Shown: positions 8,076 to 16,235 of the stretch, one piece after another | Layout: each line of letters starts with the position of its first letter | Numbering within the stretch: position 1 is the stretch's first letter | Source: Mucilaginibacter sp. MD40 | GTDB lineage: Bacteria > Bacteroidota > Bacteroidia > Sphingobacteriales > Sphingobacteriaceae | Reading direction: 5' to 3' | DNA length: 64,000 nucleotides | Assembly: GCF_002288635.1 (NCBI RefSeq) | Contig: NZ_NRSW01000001.1 | Coordinates: forward strand, 2,809,852 to 2,873,851 | Position numbers and translations under genes: made by a program | The notes under the pieces: generated by a model | Told to the model about the DNA's origin: nothing | Database searches by the model: none | What the model saw: the letters and a program-made list of their open reading frames with translations, nothing else

Positions 8076-8226
8076 TTGCTCAAATAGATTAATAGGGGAT
8101 TTTATAATCTTTTCCAGTTTACTTAACGTTTATACGTAATACTTTATTGGATAGTTGCTTTATCTAACACACTTAAAAATGAATTAAAAAAATGACAAAT
8201 TAGGAATTACAAAGTCAGATATTAGC

Positions 8227-8634
8227 TCATATAAAAAGCCCCTCGTCTCCTCTTTTAAAACTTTCAATAAATTCGGAGAAGTTATTAGCCACTTGCTTGT
8301 AATCGTGTCCAACTATTACATACACGTTGTTAATAGTTGTCGGTTTCTCAAATAATTTAATAGCGTATATGCCACTATGTATCATGTACTCAGCAAAAAC
8401 AAAGCAGTGTTCGTGATCGGGCAATGTTTTAACTATTTTCCTGTAGTTGGGAATGCCTCCGTAATCGCCCACTTCATCTTTCACCGATTTAAATTCATCT
8501 ATACCATAGAAAGTGAATAGAAAATCACCGTAGTCAGCCAATTCCTTCTTATCGGTTTTGTGAAAGTATTCTTTCAAATCCTGCGGAATTAAAAGCTTAT
8601 GTTTAGCTTCAAACATTTCTATCAAGGCATCCAT
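8227..8634 (-). CDS. SMI1/KNR4 (SUKH) family protein
   Basis: 135 residues from the ATG at 8634 (MDALIEMFEAKHKLLIPQDL). An earlier in-frame start would overlap the epimerase gene, so I reject it. The order LIPQDLKEYF, a central YGIDEFKSV, then CFVFAEY...GIYAIKLF and VANNFSEFIESF fits the SUKH fold. Many SUKH proteins are immunity proteins for contact-dependent toxins; others are housekeeping. No toxin gene is nearby. It lies 11 bases after the epimerase stop, so the two are probably co-transcribed, without an obvious functional link. Confidence 0.7.
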   Translation of the reverse strand: MDALIEMFEAKHKLLIPQDLKEYFHKTDKKELADYGDFLFTFYGIDEFKSVKDEVGDYGGIPNYRKIVKTLPDHEHCFVFAEYMIHSGIYAIKLFEKPTTINNVYVIVGHDYKQVANNFSEFIESFKRGDEGLFI

Positions 8635-8645
8635 ATTAAGAATTA

Positions 8646-9044
8646 TTAGATTGACTGGCACAATTCTATCAATACACCATTTGCGCTCTTTGGATGAACA
8701 AAACAAACCAATTTGTTATCTGCACCTCGTTTGGGCTCTTCGTTTAACAGAACAAATCCTTCTGATCTTAAGCGCTCCATCTCGGCTCTGATGTCGTCAA
8801 TATCGAACGCGATATGGTGTATGCCCTCACCCTTTTTTTCAATAAATTTCGCAATAGGGCTATCGGCACTGGTAGCCTCAAGTAACTCTATTTTGTTAGG
8901 GCCGCTTTGCAGAAAAGCTGTTTTAACCCCCTCGCTACGTACTTCTTCAATTTTATAAACACTGGTGTTTAACAACTTAGAGTAAATATCGCCGGCTGTT
9001 TCAATACTGTTTACGGCGATGCCTATGTGCTCTATTTTGTTCAT
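8646..9044 (-). CDS. mce: Methylmalonyl-CoA epimerase
   Basis: 132 residues, a vicinal-oxygen-chelate enzyme. MNKIEHIGIAVNSIETA carries the first metal His (His6), EGIHHIAFDIDD the second, and VLIELCQ the metal Glu near the end. The helical insert GPNKIELLEATSADSPIAKFIEKKG is diagnostic for this epimerase, which interconverts the (R)- and (S)-methylmalonyl-CoA epimers in propionate metabolism. The mutase genes are not in the window. It heads a two-gene unit with the SMI1/KNR4 gene. Confidence 0.95.
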   Translation of the reverse strand: MNKIEHIGIAVNSIETAGDIYSKLLNTSVYKIEEVRSEGVKTAFLQSGPNKIELLEATSADSPIAKFIEKKGEGIHHIAFDIDDIRAEMERLRSEGFVLLNEEPKRGADNKLVCFVHPKSANGVLIELCQSI

Positions 9045-9209
9045 TTATTCTTTGGTGGATTATTATTATGAGTAATGATATTTTAAACTGCAGCTCTATG
9101 CTTTTAGGTTTAGCTTTTACCTTCACCTCCGTCATGTCCAAATATTGTAAATAAATGGCATCTTAAAGCAATTTATAGCTGCCAAAAGATGCAAAAGTAA
9201 AACTTTGCG

Positions 9210-9217
9210 TATATTTG
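9210..9217 (+). promoter_or_regulatory. -7 box of the isc promoter
   Basis: TATATTTG, an exact TAnnTTTG match, 20 bases before the iscS ATG. No clear TTTG at the right distance for -33. No IscR-type palindrome seen. Confidence 0.5.
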
Positions 9218-9237
9218 TATTGTTTAAAATTTACTAC

Positions 9238-10449
9238 ATGAACATCCCAATTTATTTAGATAACAACGCAACTACCCCAATGGACCCAAGGGTGCTTGAA
9301 GCTATGCTGCCTTACTTTACCAACAAATTTGGTAATGCTGCAAGCCGTAACCACCATTTTGGATGGGTAGCCGAAGAGGGCGTTGATTATGCTCGTGAGC
9401 AGGTTGCAAAGTTGATAGGTGCAAGCGAAAAAGAGATCATCTTCACATCAGGCGCTACCGAATCTGATAACCTTGCCATCAAAGGCGTGTTTGAAATGTA
9501 TAAAGACAAAGGTAACCACATTATAACAGCTGTTACTGAACATAAAGCTGTTTTGGATGCCTGCAAACATGTAGAGAAATTGGGCGGTAAAGTAACTTAC
9601 CTGCCTGTTAAGGAAGATGGTTTGGTTGATCTTGGCGAGCTTGAAGCTGCCATGACACCTGAGACCATCCTGGTATCTATCATGTATGGAAATAACGAGA
9701 TAGGTGTTATACAGCCTGTTAAAGAAATTGCGGCCATTGCCCACAAGCATGGTGCTTTGTTTATGACAGATGCTACCCAGGCAGTTGGTAAAATTCCTGT
9801 TGATGTAAACGTTGATGGTATTGACCTTTTAGCATTATCAGCACATAAAATGTATGGCCCTAAGGGTGTAGGTGCTTTGTACGTACGCCGTAAAGGACCA
9901 CGTGTTAAGGTTACTGCCCAGATGGATGGTGGTGGCCACGAGCGCGGTATGCGTTCTGGCACGCTGAACGTTCCAGGTATTGTTGGTTTAGGCAAAGCCT
10001 GCGAAATTGCCGGTCAGGAAATGGAAGCCGAAGCAAAACGTCTTTCTGCTTTGCGCGATAAATTGCAAAACGCCCTTACTGAGCTTGAAGAAAGCTATGT
10101 AAACGGTAACGTTGAACACCGCTTACCGCACGTTGCTAACATATCATTCAAATATGTTGAGGGCGAAGGTTTAATGATGGCCATGAAAGACTTGGCAGTG
10201 TCATCAGGCTCTGCATGTACTTCGGCTTCATTAGAACCATCATATGTGTTAAAAAGCTTGGGTTTGAGCGATGACCTGGCACACTCTTCTATCCGTTTCG
10301 GTTTAGGCCGTTTCACAACAGAAGAAGAGGTTGACTACGCCATTGAAGTAACTAAAAAAGCGGTTAACCACCTGCGCGAACTGTCACCACTTTGGGAAAT
10401 GTTCAAAGAAGGTATTGACCTTAACTCAATTGAGTGGGCAGAACACTAA
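9238..10449 (+). CDS. iscS: Cysteine desulfurase IscS
   Basis: 403 residues. It removes sulfur from cysteine with pyridoxal phosphate and passes it to IscU. Start at the ATG at 9238 ([16 protein letters not shown]); an upstream TTG extension is unlikely. Visible: [12 protein letters not shown] (cofactor phosphate binding), the lysine of [10 protein letters not shown] forming the internal aldimine, and [17 protein letters not shown] with the persulfide cysteine. First gene of iscS-iscU-iscA. The chaperones hscA/hscB, ferredoxin and iscR of proteobacterial clusters are absent here. Confidence 0.96.
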   Translation: MNIPIYLDNNATTPMDPRVLEAMLPYFTNKFGNAASRNHHFGWVAEEGVDYAREQVAKLIGASEKEIIFTSGATESDNLAIKGVFEMYKDKGNHIITAVTEHKAVLDACKHVEKLGGKVTYLPVKEDGLVDLGELEAAMTPETILVSIMYGNNEIGVIQPVKEIAAIAHKHGALFMTDATQAVGKIPVDVNVDGIDLLALSAHKMYGPKGVGALYVRRKGPRVKVTAQMDGGGHERGMRSGTLNVPGIVGLGKACEIAGQEMEAEAKRLSALRDKLQNALTELEESYVNGNVEHRLPHVANISFKYVEGEGLMMAMKDLAVSSGSACTSASLEPSYVLKSLGLSDDLAHSSIRFGLGRFTTEEEVDYAIEVTKKAVNHLRELSPLWEMFKEGIDLNSIEWAEH

Positions 10450-10450
10450 A

Positions 10451-10584
10451 TAGATTTTAGATGTTAGATATGAGATTTAAGATTTCATATTAAGCGTCGA
10501 ATCAATAATTTATAATTATAAACACGATTAGAGAGGATAGACAGAGCTCATCTCATATCTAAAATCTCAAATCTTATATCTAAA
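10451..10584. repeat. Large inverted repeat with 5+5 in-register heptamers, iscS-iscU gap
   Basis: Left arm 10451-10485: TAGATTT, TAGATGT, TAGATAT, GAGATTT, AAGATTT. Right arm 10550-10584: ATCTCAT, ATCTAAA, ATCTCAA, ATCTTAT, ATCTAAA. Each right-arm heptamer is the reverse complement of a left-arm type. The central 64 bases are unstructured and AT-rich. The right arm ends five bases before the iscU ATG, so a folded transcript would bury the iscU start region. Confidence 0.85.
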
Positions 10585-10589
10585 ATATT

Positions 10590-11003
10590 ATGGCTTATTC
10601 AGATAAAGTAATTGACCACTACACCAACCCGCGTAACGTGGGTACGTTAGACAAAAGCAGCCACAAGGTTGGTACCGGCCTTGTAGGTGCCCCTGAGTGT
10701 GGCGACGTAATGCGCCTGCAAATCCAGGTTGATGATAACAATATCATCACCGATGCAAAATTTAAAACTTTTGGTTGCGGGTCGGCCATCGCTTCTTCAT
10801 CTTTAGCTACAGAGTGGCTTAAAGGTAAAAGCGTTGACGATGCCATGAAAATAGATAACATGGATATTGTTGAAGAGCTTGCATTGCCACCGGTAAAAAT
10901 TCACTGCTCAGTATTGGCAGAAGATGCTATTAAGGCTGCCATTAACGACTACCGCGTTAAGAACGGCATGGAGCCAATTGAATTAGAAAAATCGCACCAC
11001 TAA
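10590..11003 (+). CDS. iscU: Fe-S cluster scaffold protein IscU
   Basis: 137 residues. It assembles [2Fe-2S] clusters on three conserved cysteines with sulfur from IscS. The cysteines are in APECGDVM (with the ligand Asp), FKTFGCGSAIASSS and KIHCSVLAEDA. The LPPVK chaperone-recognition motif just before the third cysteine (ALPPVKIHC) is kept, although no hscA is near. Second gene of the isc group, with a large heptamer-type inverted repeat on each side. Confidence 0.97.
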   Translation: MAYSDKVIDHYTNPRNVGTLDKSSHKVGTGLVGAPECGDVMRLQIQVDDNNIITDAKFKTFGCGSAIASSSLATEWLKGKSVDDAMKIDNMDIVEELALPPVKIHCSVLAEDAIKAAINDYRVKNGMEPIELEKSHH

Positions 11004-11099
11004 ATTTAGATACAAGAATCAAGAGCCAAGAGCCAAGACCTTTGTTTTTGCTTGAAGGCTTTTATCTTGATTCTTGACTCTTGAGTCTTGATTCTTAAA
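11004..11099. repeat. Large inverted repeat with 5+5 in-register heptamers, iscU-iscA gap
   Basis: Left arm 11004-11038: ATTTAGA, TACAAGA, ATCAAGA, GCCAAGA, GCCAAGA. Right arm 11065-11099: TCTTGAT, TCTTGAC, TCTTGAG, TCTTGAT, TCTTAAA. The arms are reverse-complementary variants of one heptamer, NNCAAGA, and fill the gap to within two bases of the iscA ATG. The heptamer differs from that of the iscS-iscU gap but the count and layout are identical. Confidence 0.85.
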
Positions 11100-11101
11100 C
11101 A

Positions 11102-11428
11102 ATGGTAACTGTAACTGATAAAGCAAAATTGAAAATTGAGCACCTTATGCAGGATAGCGGGCTGGATAGCTCTTATTTTTTGCGTGTGAGTGTGCAGGGA
11201 GGAGGCTGTTCCGGCTTGTCATACAATTTGGATTTTGACAACGAGGAGAAAAAAGGCGATCAGTTTTTTGAAGACAAAGGTGTCCGCATGGCTTTGGATA
11301 TGAAATCTTTCTTATACCTGGCCGGCACAGAGTTGGATTTTAGCGATGGCCTTAATGGTAAGGGTTTTAACTTCCATAACCCTAACGCCACCCGTACCTG
11401 CGGCTGCGGAGAAAGTTTCTCTGTATAG
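11102..11428 (+). CDS. A-type Fe-S carrier protein (IscA/HesB family)
   Basis: 108 residues. The three carrier cysteines are visible: VQGGGCSGLSYNLDF for the first and TRTCGCGESFSV (CxC) at the end. The rest (MVTVTDKAKLKIEHLM, FNFHNPNA) matches the HesB/IscA/SufA fold. It receives clusters from IscU and delivers them to [4Fe-4S] apoproteins. Whether IscA, SufA or ErpA cannot be settled from sequence alone; its place after iscU favours IscA. A palindrome with T-run follows. Confidence 0.95.
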   Translation: MVTVTDKAKLKIEHLMQDSGLDSSYFLRVSVQGGGCSGLSYNLDFDNEEKKGDQFFEDKGVRMALDMKSFLYLAGTELDFSDGLNGKGFNFHNPNATRTCGCGESFSV

Positions 11429-11453
11429 TAATATTAAATTAATTGATATTTTG

Positions 11454-11489
11454 AAAAGGTTGACTATATTTAAATAGTCAACCTTTTGC
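11454..11489 (+). terminator. Hairpin after iscA, probable terminator
   Basis: Perfect 14-bp stem (11454-11467 with 11474-11487) ending in TTTT, loop ATTTAA. The next ATG is at 11496, leaving no room for a separate promoter downstream of the hairpin. It may therefore be a leaky terminator or an operator. Confidence 0.65.
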
Positions 11490-11495
11490 TTTTGT

Positions 11496-11945
11496 ATGGA
11501 AACTAAATCCCTTGTTATACTGGGCAGTAACCGCAAGAACAGCCTTACTGAATCCATTACACGCAAAGCGCTCGCGAATATTGATTTTGACGTTATTGAT
11601 CTGCTCGACCATACTATTGTCCATTATAATTACGATGGTAATTACCCGGATGCGGATGAGTTTGACAATATTATAAAGCGCATACTTCCTTATGATCAGA
11701 TAATCTTTGCAACTCCTGTATACTGGTACAGCATGAGTGGCGTAATGAAGGTTTTCTTCGATCGCCTTACCGATTTGATCACTATAAAAAAGGAACTTGG
11801 GCGAAGCTTGAAGGGTAAAAATGCTTCTATGATTGCTGTTGGAGCAGATCCGCAGATACCCGATGGTTTTGAAGTACCGTTTAAGCACACCGCGGCATAT
11901 TTAGGCATTCATTACCAAGGATGCACTTATTATGCTACTAAATAA
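11496..11945 (+). CDS. NADPH-dependent FMN reductase / flavodoxin-fold protein
   Basis: 149 residues. VILGSNRKNSLTESIT is the phosphate-binding loop of the NADPH-dependent FMN reductase family, and FATPVYWYSMSGVMKVFFDRL is its second flavin-contact segment. It is shorter than the usual 180-200 residues, lacking part of the C-terminal end, but the fold core is complete. Members reduce flavins, quinones or azo compounds. The ATG comes seven bases after a hairpin that follows iscA; its own promoter is not evident. The substrate is unknown. Confidence 0.82.
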   Translation: METKSLVILGSNRKNSLTESITRKALANIDFDVIDLLDHTIVHYNYDGNYPDADEFDNIIKRILPYDQIIFATPVYWYSMSGVMKVFFDRLTDLITIKKELGRSLKGKNASMIAVGADPQIPDGFEVPFKHTAAYLGIHYQGCTYYATK

Positions 11946-11961
11946 ATAGCAGAGTATTATT

Positions 11962-12579
11962 TTAGCGTAACCCTCTTACAAAAACATCAATAAGCAACAG
12001 GCGCTTATTATGTATCTCATCTAAATGTTCTTTACTTGGGAAACTATATTTTTTTTGTGGCATGGCACCACCCACTTTAATACCATGTAATGCATCTAAA
12101 AATACATCGACAATCTCTGCTGCCTCGTAGGTCAAATGCAGGTTTCCCTTATCCACCTCAATTTGTATAGCATCTGTTAACAACTTTATTTCAGCATTAC
12201 GTATATCAGAGATTGTACTCCATATGCTCTCGGGCAAGTTTTGCTCGTTAAGCTTAAAATAATCAAAAAAATTATAGTTGGTTACGATAAAATCATGATG
12301 CTTGTTTACCTGGTACATAAAAGCATCGCGCAAATTACTAAACTGACCAAATTTTTCTTCTAATTGGCGTAGGTAGTCCCCGGCTAATTTTCGCATAACA
12401 GCCACATACAGCTCACTTTTATCAGGGAAGTAATAATAGAGCAGTGCTTTGGACATAGATAAGTCGCCAGCAATTTCATTCATGGTAGTTTTAGAATAAC
12501 CATAATGAAGAAACCTTTGATAAGCTGCCTCTAATATTTTTTCCCGTTTAATATCTTGCTGATCTGTCACCGTACCCAT
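11962..12579 (-). CDS. TetR-family transcriptional regulator
   Basis: 205 residues. The N-terminal TetR helix-turn-helix is clear: IKREKILEAAYQRFLHYGYSKTTMNEIAG, then SMSKALLYYYFPDKSELYVAVM (about 35-57). The C-terminal ligand domain is specific to this protein and its effector cannot be read. It is downstream of, and on the same strand as, the RND pump operon, but a terminator at 12747-12780 and its own -7 box at 12619-12612 indicate an independent unit. Its target may be itself or another locus. Confidence 0.88.
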   Translation of the reverse strand: MGTVTDQQDIKREKILEAAYQRFLHYGYSKTTMNEIAGDLSMSKALLYYYFPDKSELYVAVMRKLAGDYLRQLEEKFGQFSNLRDAFMYQVNKHHDFIVTNYNFFDYFKLNEQNLPESIWSTISDIRNAEIKLLTDAIQIEVDKGNLHLTYEAAEIVDVFLDALHGIKVGGAMPQKKYSFPSKEHLDEIHNKRLLLIDVFVRGLR

Positions 12580-12611
12580 TAAGTATAGCTATATTAAATT
12601 AAGTTTAATTA

Positions 12612-12619
12612 CAAAGTTA
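12612..12619 (-). promoter_or_regulatory. -7 box of the TetR gene at 12579
   Basis: TAACTTTG on the minus strand, an exact TAnnTTTG match 32 bases before the ATG. A weak palindrome TTAAA-N5-TTTAA (12594-12608) lies just downstream. No well-spaced -33. Confidence 0.4.
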
Positions 12620-12746
12620 TCAAACCATAACAATACTCATTCGGTTTGCAAAAAAATATGATTTTTAAATGTTAAAACATTCATCACATGTTATCAACAT
12701 TCAGGTTCGCTAATAGTTATAGCCAAATTATATAAAACCTATAAAT

Positions 12747-12780
12747 AAAAGAGCCGTACCAATTAAGGCACGGCTCTTTA
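12747..12780 (-). terminator. Terminator of the RND efflux operon
   Basis: On the minus strand AAGAGCCGT pairs with ACGGCTCTT around a 12-base loop, followed by TTATTTAT. It lies 24 bases after the permease stop. Confidence 0.85.
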
Positions 12781-12803
12781 CATAATTGATGGTGTACTTA
12801 GCT

Positions 12804-15800
12804 TTATTCTACAGCTAAATCTGTTTTCTCTTCCTCTTTCTTTTTGCCGAAGAAATAGTTTTTAAGGTTAACCCTTATAATGTACATACATGGTACTAAT
12901 ATTAGGGTTATAATAGTAGCGAAACCTAAACCGAAGATCATTGTCCATGCCAGAGGCCCCCAGAAGGCAACGTTATCACCACCGAAGTGAATGTGTGGTT
13001 CAAAATGGGTGAACAGGCCTACAAAGTCGATATTGAAACCTACAGCCAAAGGTATTAAGCCTAATATAGCGGCAGTTGCCGTTAGCAACACCGGTGTCAT
13101 ACGTGTGTGGCCGGCTTCTACTACGGCATCATGAAGACTTGCCCCCTGCTCTATCAGCATATCAGTGAACTCTACGAGTAATATACCATTACGTACCACC
13201 ACACCTGCGAGTGCTATGATACCTACACCGGTCATTACAATGGCCATGGTCATGCCAAAGATGGCGGTACCCAGCAATACGCCGATGATACTAAAGAATA
13301 TCTCGCTGATGATTATAAACGTTTTACCAATGGAGTTGAATTGTATCATTAGGATGATCAGGATCAAACCAAATGATGTTGCCAATGCACCACCAAGAAA
13401 GGTAACTGCTTCTGCCTGGTCTTCCTGGCCACCTCCCTGACGTATCTGTATATCATCGGCTTTTTTGAAGTTAGCTATTGCACGCTTAATATTGGCGTTT
13501 ACATCATTTGGGTTGTATGGCTTAATTACGTTTGAGCCCAGCGTTAATACCCGGCGTTGTTGTTTACGCTTAATGTTACTGTAAGTATTAGTGTAACGAA
13601 TATCACTAAAAGCTGATATAGGCACCTGCCTTATTGCACCACCCGTTGCCAAATCACGATAGGTTTCTTTCATATTACGCAACTCGTCAATACTGCTACG
13701 TTGATCCTCTTTGGCCCTTACCATTATTTTGTAATCGTCTTCTTTGGTATTCCTGAAGTCGGCCGCCTTCCATCCATAAACTGCTGTTAGCAAATCCTGG
13801 GTAACCTGCCCGGTTAAAATACCCTCACGGTTCGCGCGCTCCCTGTCAATATCAAACACAATTTCAGGCTTATCATTCTGCACGTCGGCAATAAGGTTCT
13901 CAATACCTGCAATGTTTTGTTTTTCCAGGTATGCCTTTAAGCGGTTGCCGGTCTTTACCAACGAATCAAGGTTGTCACCGGCTATCTCAATACTAATATC
14001 TTTTTGTACCGGAGGGCCACTATTTTCCTGTGCAACTGATATTTTAGCACCTGGTATGCCTTGTACAGAACTGCGAATTCTTTTCAATATCTCTTTTGTA
14101 TCTTTTCCATTTCGTTTGCCAAACTCTACAAAAGCTACTGTTACCTTACCTTTATTTTGATAGTCGCCCTGATCTTCATCAGTTGGATCGGTTACGCCCT
14201 TGGTAACATTTGATATGATAGACGAAACGATGTCTTTATCACCTTCTACTACCTTTGCTACTTTTTTCTCTATATCCTCAGTAACCGCATTGGTCGTCGC
14301 CTGGTCGGTACCTATAGGCATGGTAATGTACACGTATGCAAAGTTAGGGTCACCGGAAGGGAAAAATTCAGGGGTTTTACCTAACACCGCGGTTAAAACA
14401 ATAGCCAAAACAAATAAGCCAAACGTACCCATCAGCATGGTTACCGGGCGCTTTACGGCACGCTCTAACCATTTAGCATACCAGTTTTGGAACTTAGGCC
14501 ACGCGTTTTTTTGAAAACGGTCTATCACCTTTAGCAAAACGAAATGGTTTAACAGGTACAGTATGATGATCAGTACCATAAAATTACCCAACCCTACGTT
14601 GATAAAGTAGCTAATAACCGTGGCAATACCGAGATATAGCACTGCTTTTTTAGTAGGCTTATCAAATTTAGGATTATCGTGTTCGCCATCATGATGGGGT
14701 TTCATAAAATCAACCGCAAATACCGGGTTCATGATGTAAGCCACAACTAACGATGCCAATAAAGTAATGATCAGAGTGATTGGAAGGAAGAACATAAAGT
14801 GCCCTATCAAACTGTTCCAGAATGCCAAAGGTACGAAAGGTGCAAGGGTGGTCATGGTACCCGAGAATACTGGTAAAAACACCTCTCCTGCCGCCATTTT
14901 AGCTGCTTCTTTAATTGGCACTTTACCATTGGCAAAAATACGGTGTGTATTCTCAATAACCACAATGGCATCATCTACCACAATACCTAACGCCAGCAGG
15001 AATGAGAACAGTACGATCATGTTCAAAGTGAAGCCTATAGCCGGCATTATCAGGAAGGCAATAAAACATGATAACGGAACTGATAATGCTACAAAGATTG
15101 CATTGGTGGTTCCCATAAAGAACATCAGGATAACGGTTACCAGAATAAAGCCGATTACAATGGTATTAATAAGGTCGTTTAACGTGGTGCGTGTCTTGTC
15201 AGACTGGTCACCTGTTACCGTAATGTTTAAACCCTTTGGGAAAACATCTTTCTGTTTCTCTTTTATCAGCGCATTTATCTTATCTGATGCTTCGATAAGG
15301 TTTTCCCCAGCCCTTTTACTAACGTTTAATGTAATTACGTTTTTAAACACATTGCTATTAGGTGTTTTTAAACGGGCATAGCTTTCCTGCTCTAAAAATG
15401 AATCTTTAACTTCGGCTATGTCCCGCAAATAAATGGCCTGCCCTTTAGGGTTACGGATGATCATCGCAGCTACTTCATCGGCATTTTTAAAGTCCTTTTT
15501 GATATCTATACTTCTGCGAATGCCATCTGTTTTAATTGTACCGGCTGAAGAAAGCACATTCTCTTTACCAATAGTATTATAGATATCATAAAATGTTAAT
15601 TGTGCTGCCGCCATTTTATTTAGATCAACATTGATCTGAATTTCCGGTGTCAAAGCCCCAACCTCATCAACTTTTGATATCTCACGAAAGCCCTCTATTT
15701 CATCTTTCAACAGATCGGCATATTCTTTAAGCTTCTTGAGACCATAATCGCCGGAAATGTTAATGTAAAGAATCGGAAGATCGGCAACGTTAATATCCGA

Positions 15801-16214
15801 TATTACCGGCTCTTTTAAATTCACATCACCCTGAGGCAGGTCCTGCTTTGCTTTATCAACAGCATCTTTAACATCTATCTTGGCATCTTTTATCTTAATA
15901 TTAGCCTGAAATTCACAGGTAATAATAGACACATTTTGTACCGAATTGGATGTTACCTTCTTTAAACCCTTAAGCGATTTAAGCTGCTTTTCTAACTGAC
16001 GGGTAACCAGGTTCTCTACGTTTTCCGCAGATTGACCTGCCCAGGTAGTAGTAATAAACACCTTGGATTGCGCTATATCCGGAAAGTTCTCCTTAGGTAA
16101 ATTGTTATAACTGATAAGGCCTAAAACCGTTATCAGGAACATGAGCACATATATGGCAGTTTTATTGTCAATGGCCCAACTTGAGGGCGCAAATTCTTTT
16201 TTAATATCTTTCAT
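12804..16214 (-). CDS. RND efflux transporter permease (AcrB/HAE1 type)
   Basis: 1136 residues, somewhat longer than AcrB. N-terminal transmembrane helix (TAIYVLMFLITVLGLISY), then two periplasmic halves and two bundles of membrane helices. The proton-relay segment LALGIVVDDAIVVIEN in helix 4 carries the paired aspartates. There is an extra hydrophobic insert around residues 510-560. It forms the inner-membrane pump with the adaptor and TolC encoded just upstream (21 bases away). Substrate, drug or metal, is unknown; the GIVVDDAIVVIEN form fits drug/HAE pumps better than CusA. Last gene of the tetR-tolC-adaptor-permease operon. Confidence 0.95.
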   Translation of the reverse strand: MKDIKKEFAPSSWAIDNKTAIYVLMFLITVLGLISYNNLPKENFPDIAQSKVFITTTWAGQSAENVENLVTRQLEKQLKSLKGLKKVTSNSVQNVSIITCEFQANIKIKDAKIDVKDAVDKAKQDLPQGDVNLKEPVISDINVADLPILYINISGDYGLKKLKEYADLLKDEIEGFREISKVDEVGALTPEIQINVDLNKMAAAQLTFYDIYNTIGKENVLSSAGTIKTDGIRRSIDIKKDFKNADEVAAMIIRNPKGQAIYLRDIAEVKDSFLEQESYARLKTPNSNVFKNVITLNVSKRAGENLIEASDKINALIKEKQKDVFPKGLNITVTGDQSDKTRTTLNDLINTIVIGFILVTVILMFFMGTTNAIFVALSVPLSCFIAFLIMPAIGFTLNMIVLFSFLLALGIVVDDAIVVIENTHRIFANGKVPIKEAAKMAAGEVFLPVFSGTMTTLAPFVPLAFWNSLIGHFMFFLPITLIITLLASLVVAYIMNPVFAVDFMKPHHDGEHDNPKFDKPTKKAVLYLGIATVISYFINVGLGNFMVLIIILYLLNHFVLLKVIDRFQKNAWPKFQNWYAKWLERAVKRPVTMLMGTFGLFVLAIVLTAVLGKTPEFFPSGDPNFAYVYITMPIGTDQATTNAVTEDIEKKVAKVVEGDKDIVSSIISNVTKGVTDPTDEDQGDYQNKGKVTVAFVEFGKRNGKDTKEILKRIRSSVQGIPGAKISVAQENSGPPVQKDISIEIAGDNLDSLVKTGNRLKAYLEKQNIAGIENLIADVQNDKPEIVFDIDRERANREGILTGQVTQDLLTAVYGWKAADFRNTKEDDYKIMVRAKEDQRSSIDELRNMKETYRDLATGGAIRQVPISAFSDIRYTNTYSNIKRKQQRRVLTLGSNVIKPYNPNDVNANIKRAIANFKKADDIQIRQGGGQEDQAEAVTFLGGALATSFGLILIILMIQFNSIGKTFIIISEIFFSIIGVLLGTAIFGMTMAIVMTGVGIIALAGVVVRNGILLVEFTDMLIEQGASLHDAVVEAGHTRMTPVLLTATAAILGLIPLAVGFNIDFVGLFTHFEPHIHFGGDNVAFWGPLAWTMIFGLGFATIITLILVPCMYIIRVNLKNYFFGKKKEEEKTDLAVE

Positions 16215-16235
16215 ATCTATATTAGATAAGGGAGG

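Noticed and set aside
14767-15381. A 204-codon open frame on the plus strand inside the RND permease gene
   Set aside because: Antisense shadow of a well-conserved permease; its sequence is rich in Ile, Thr and Val with no family match.
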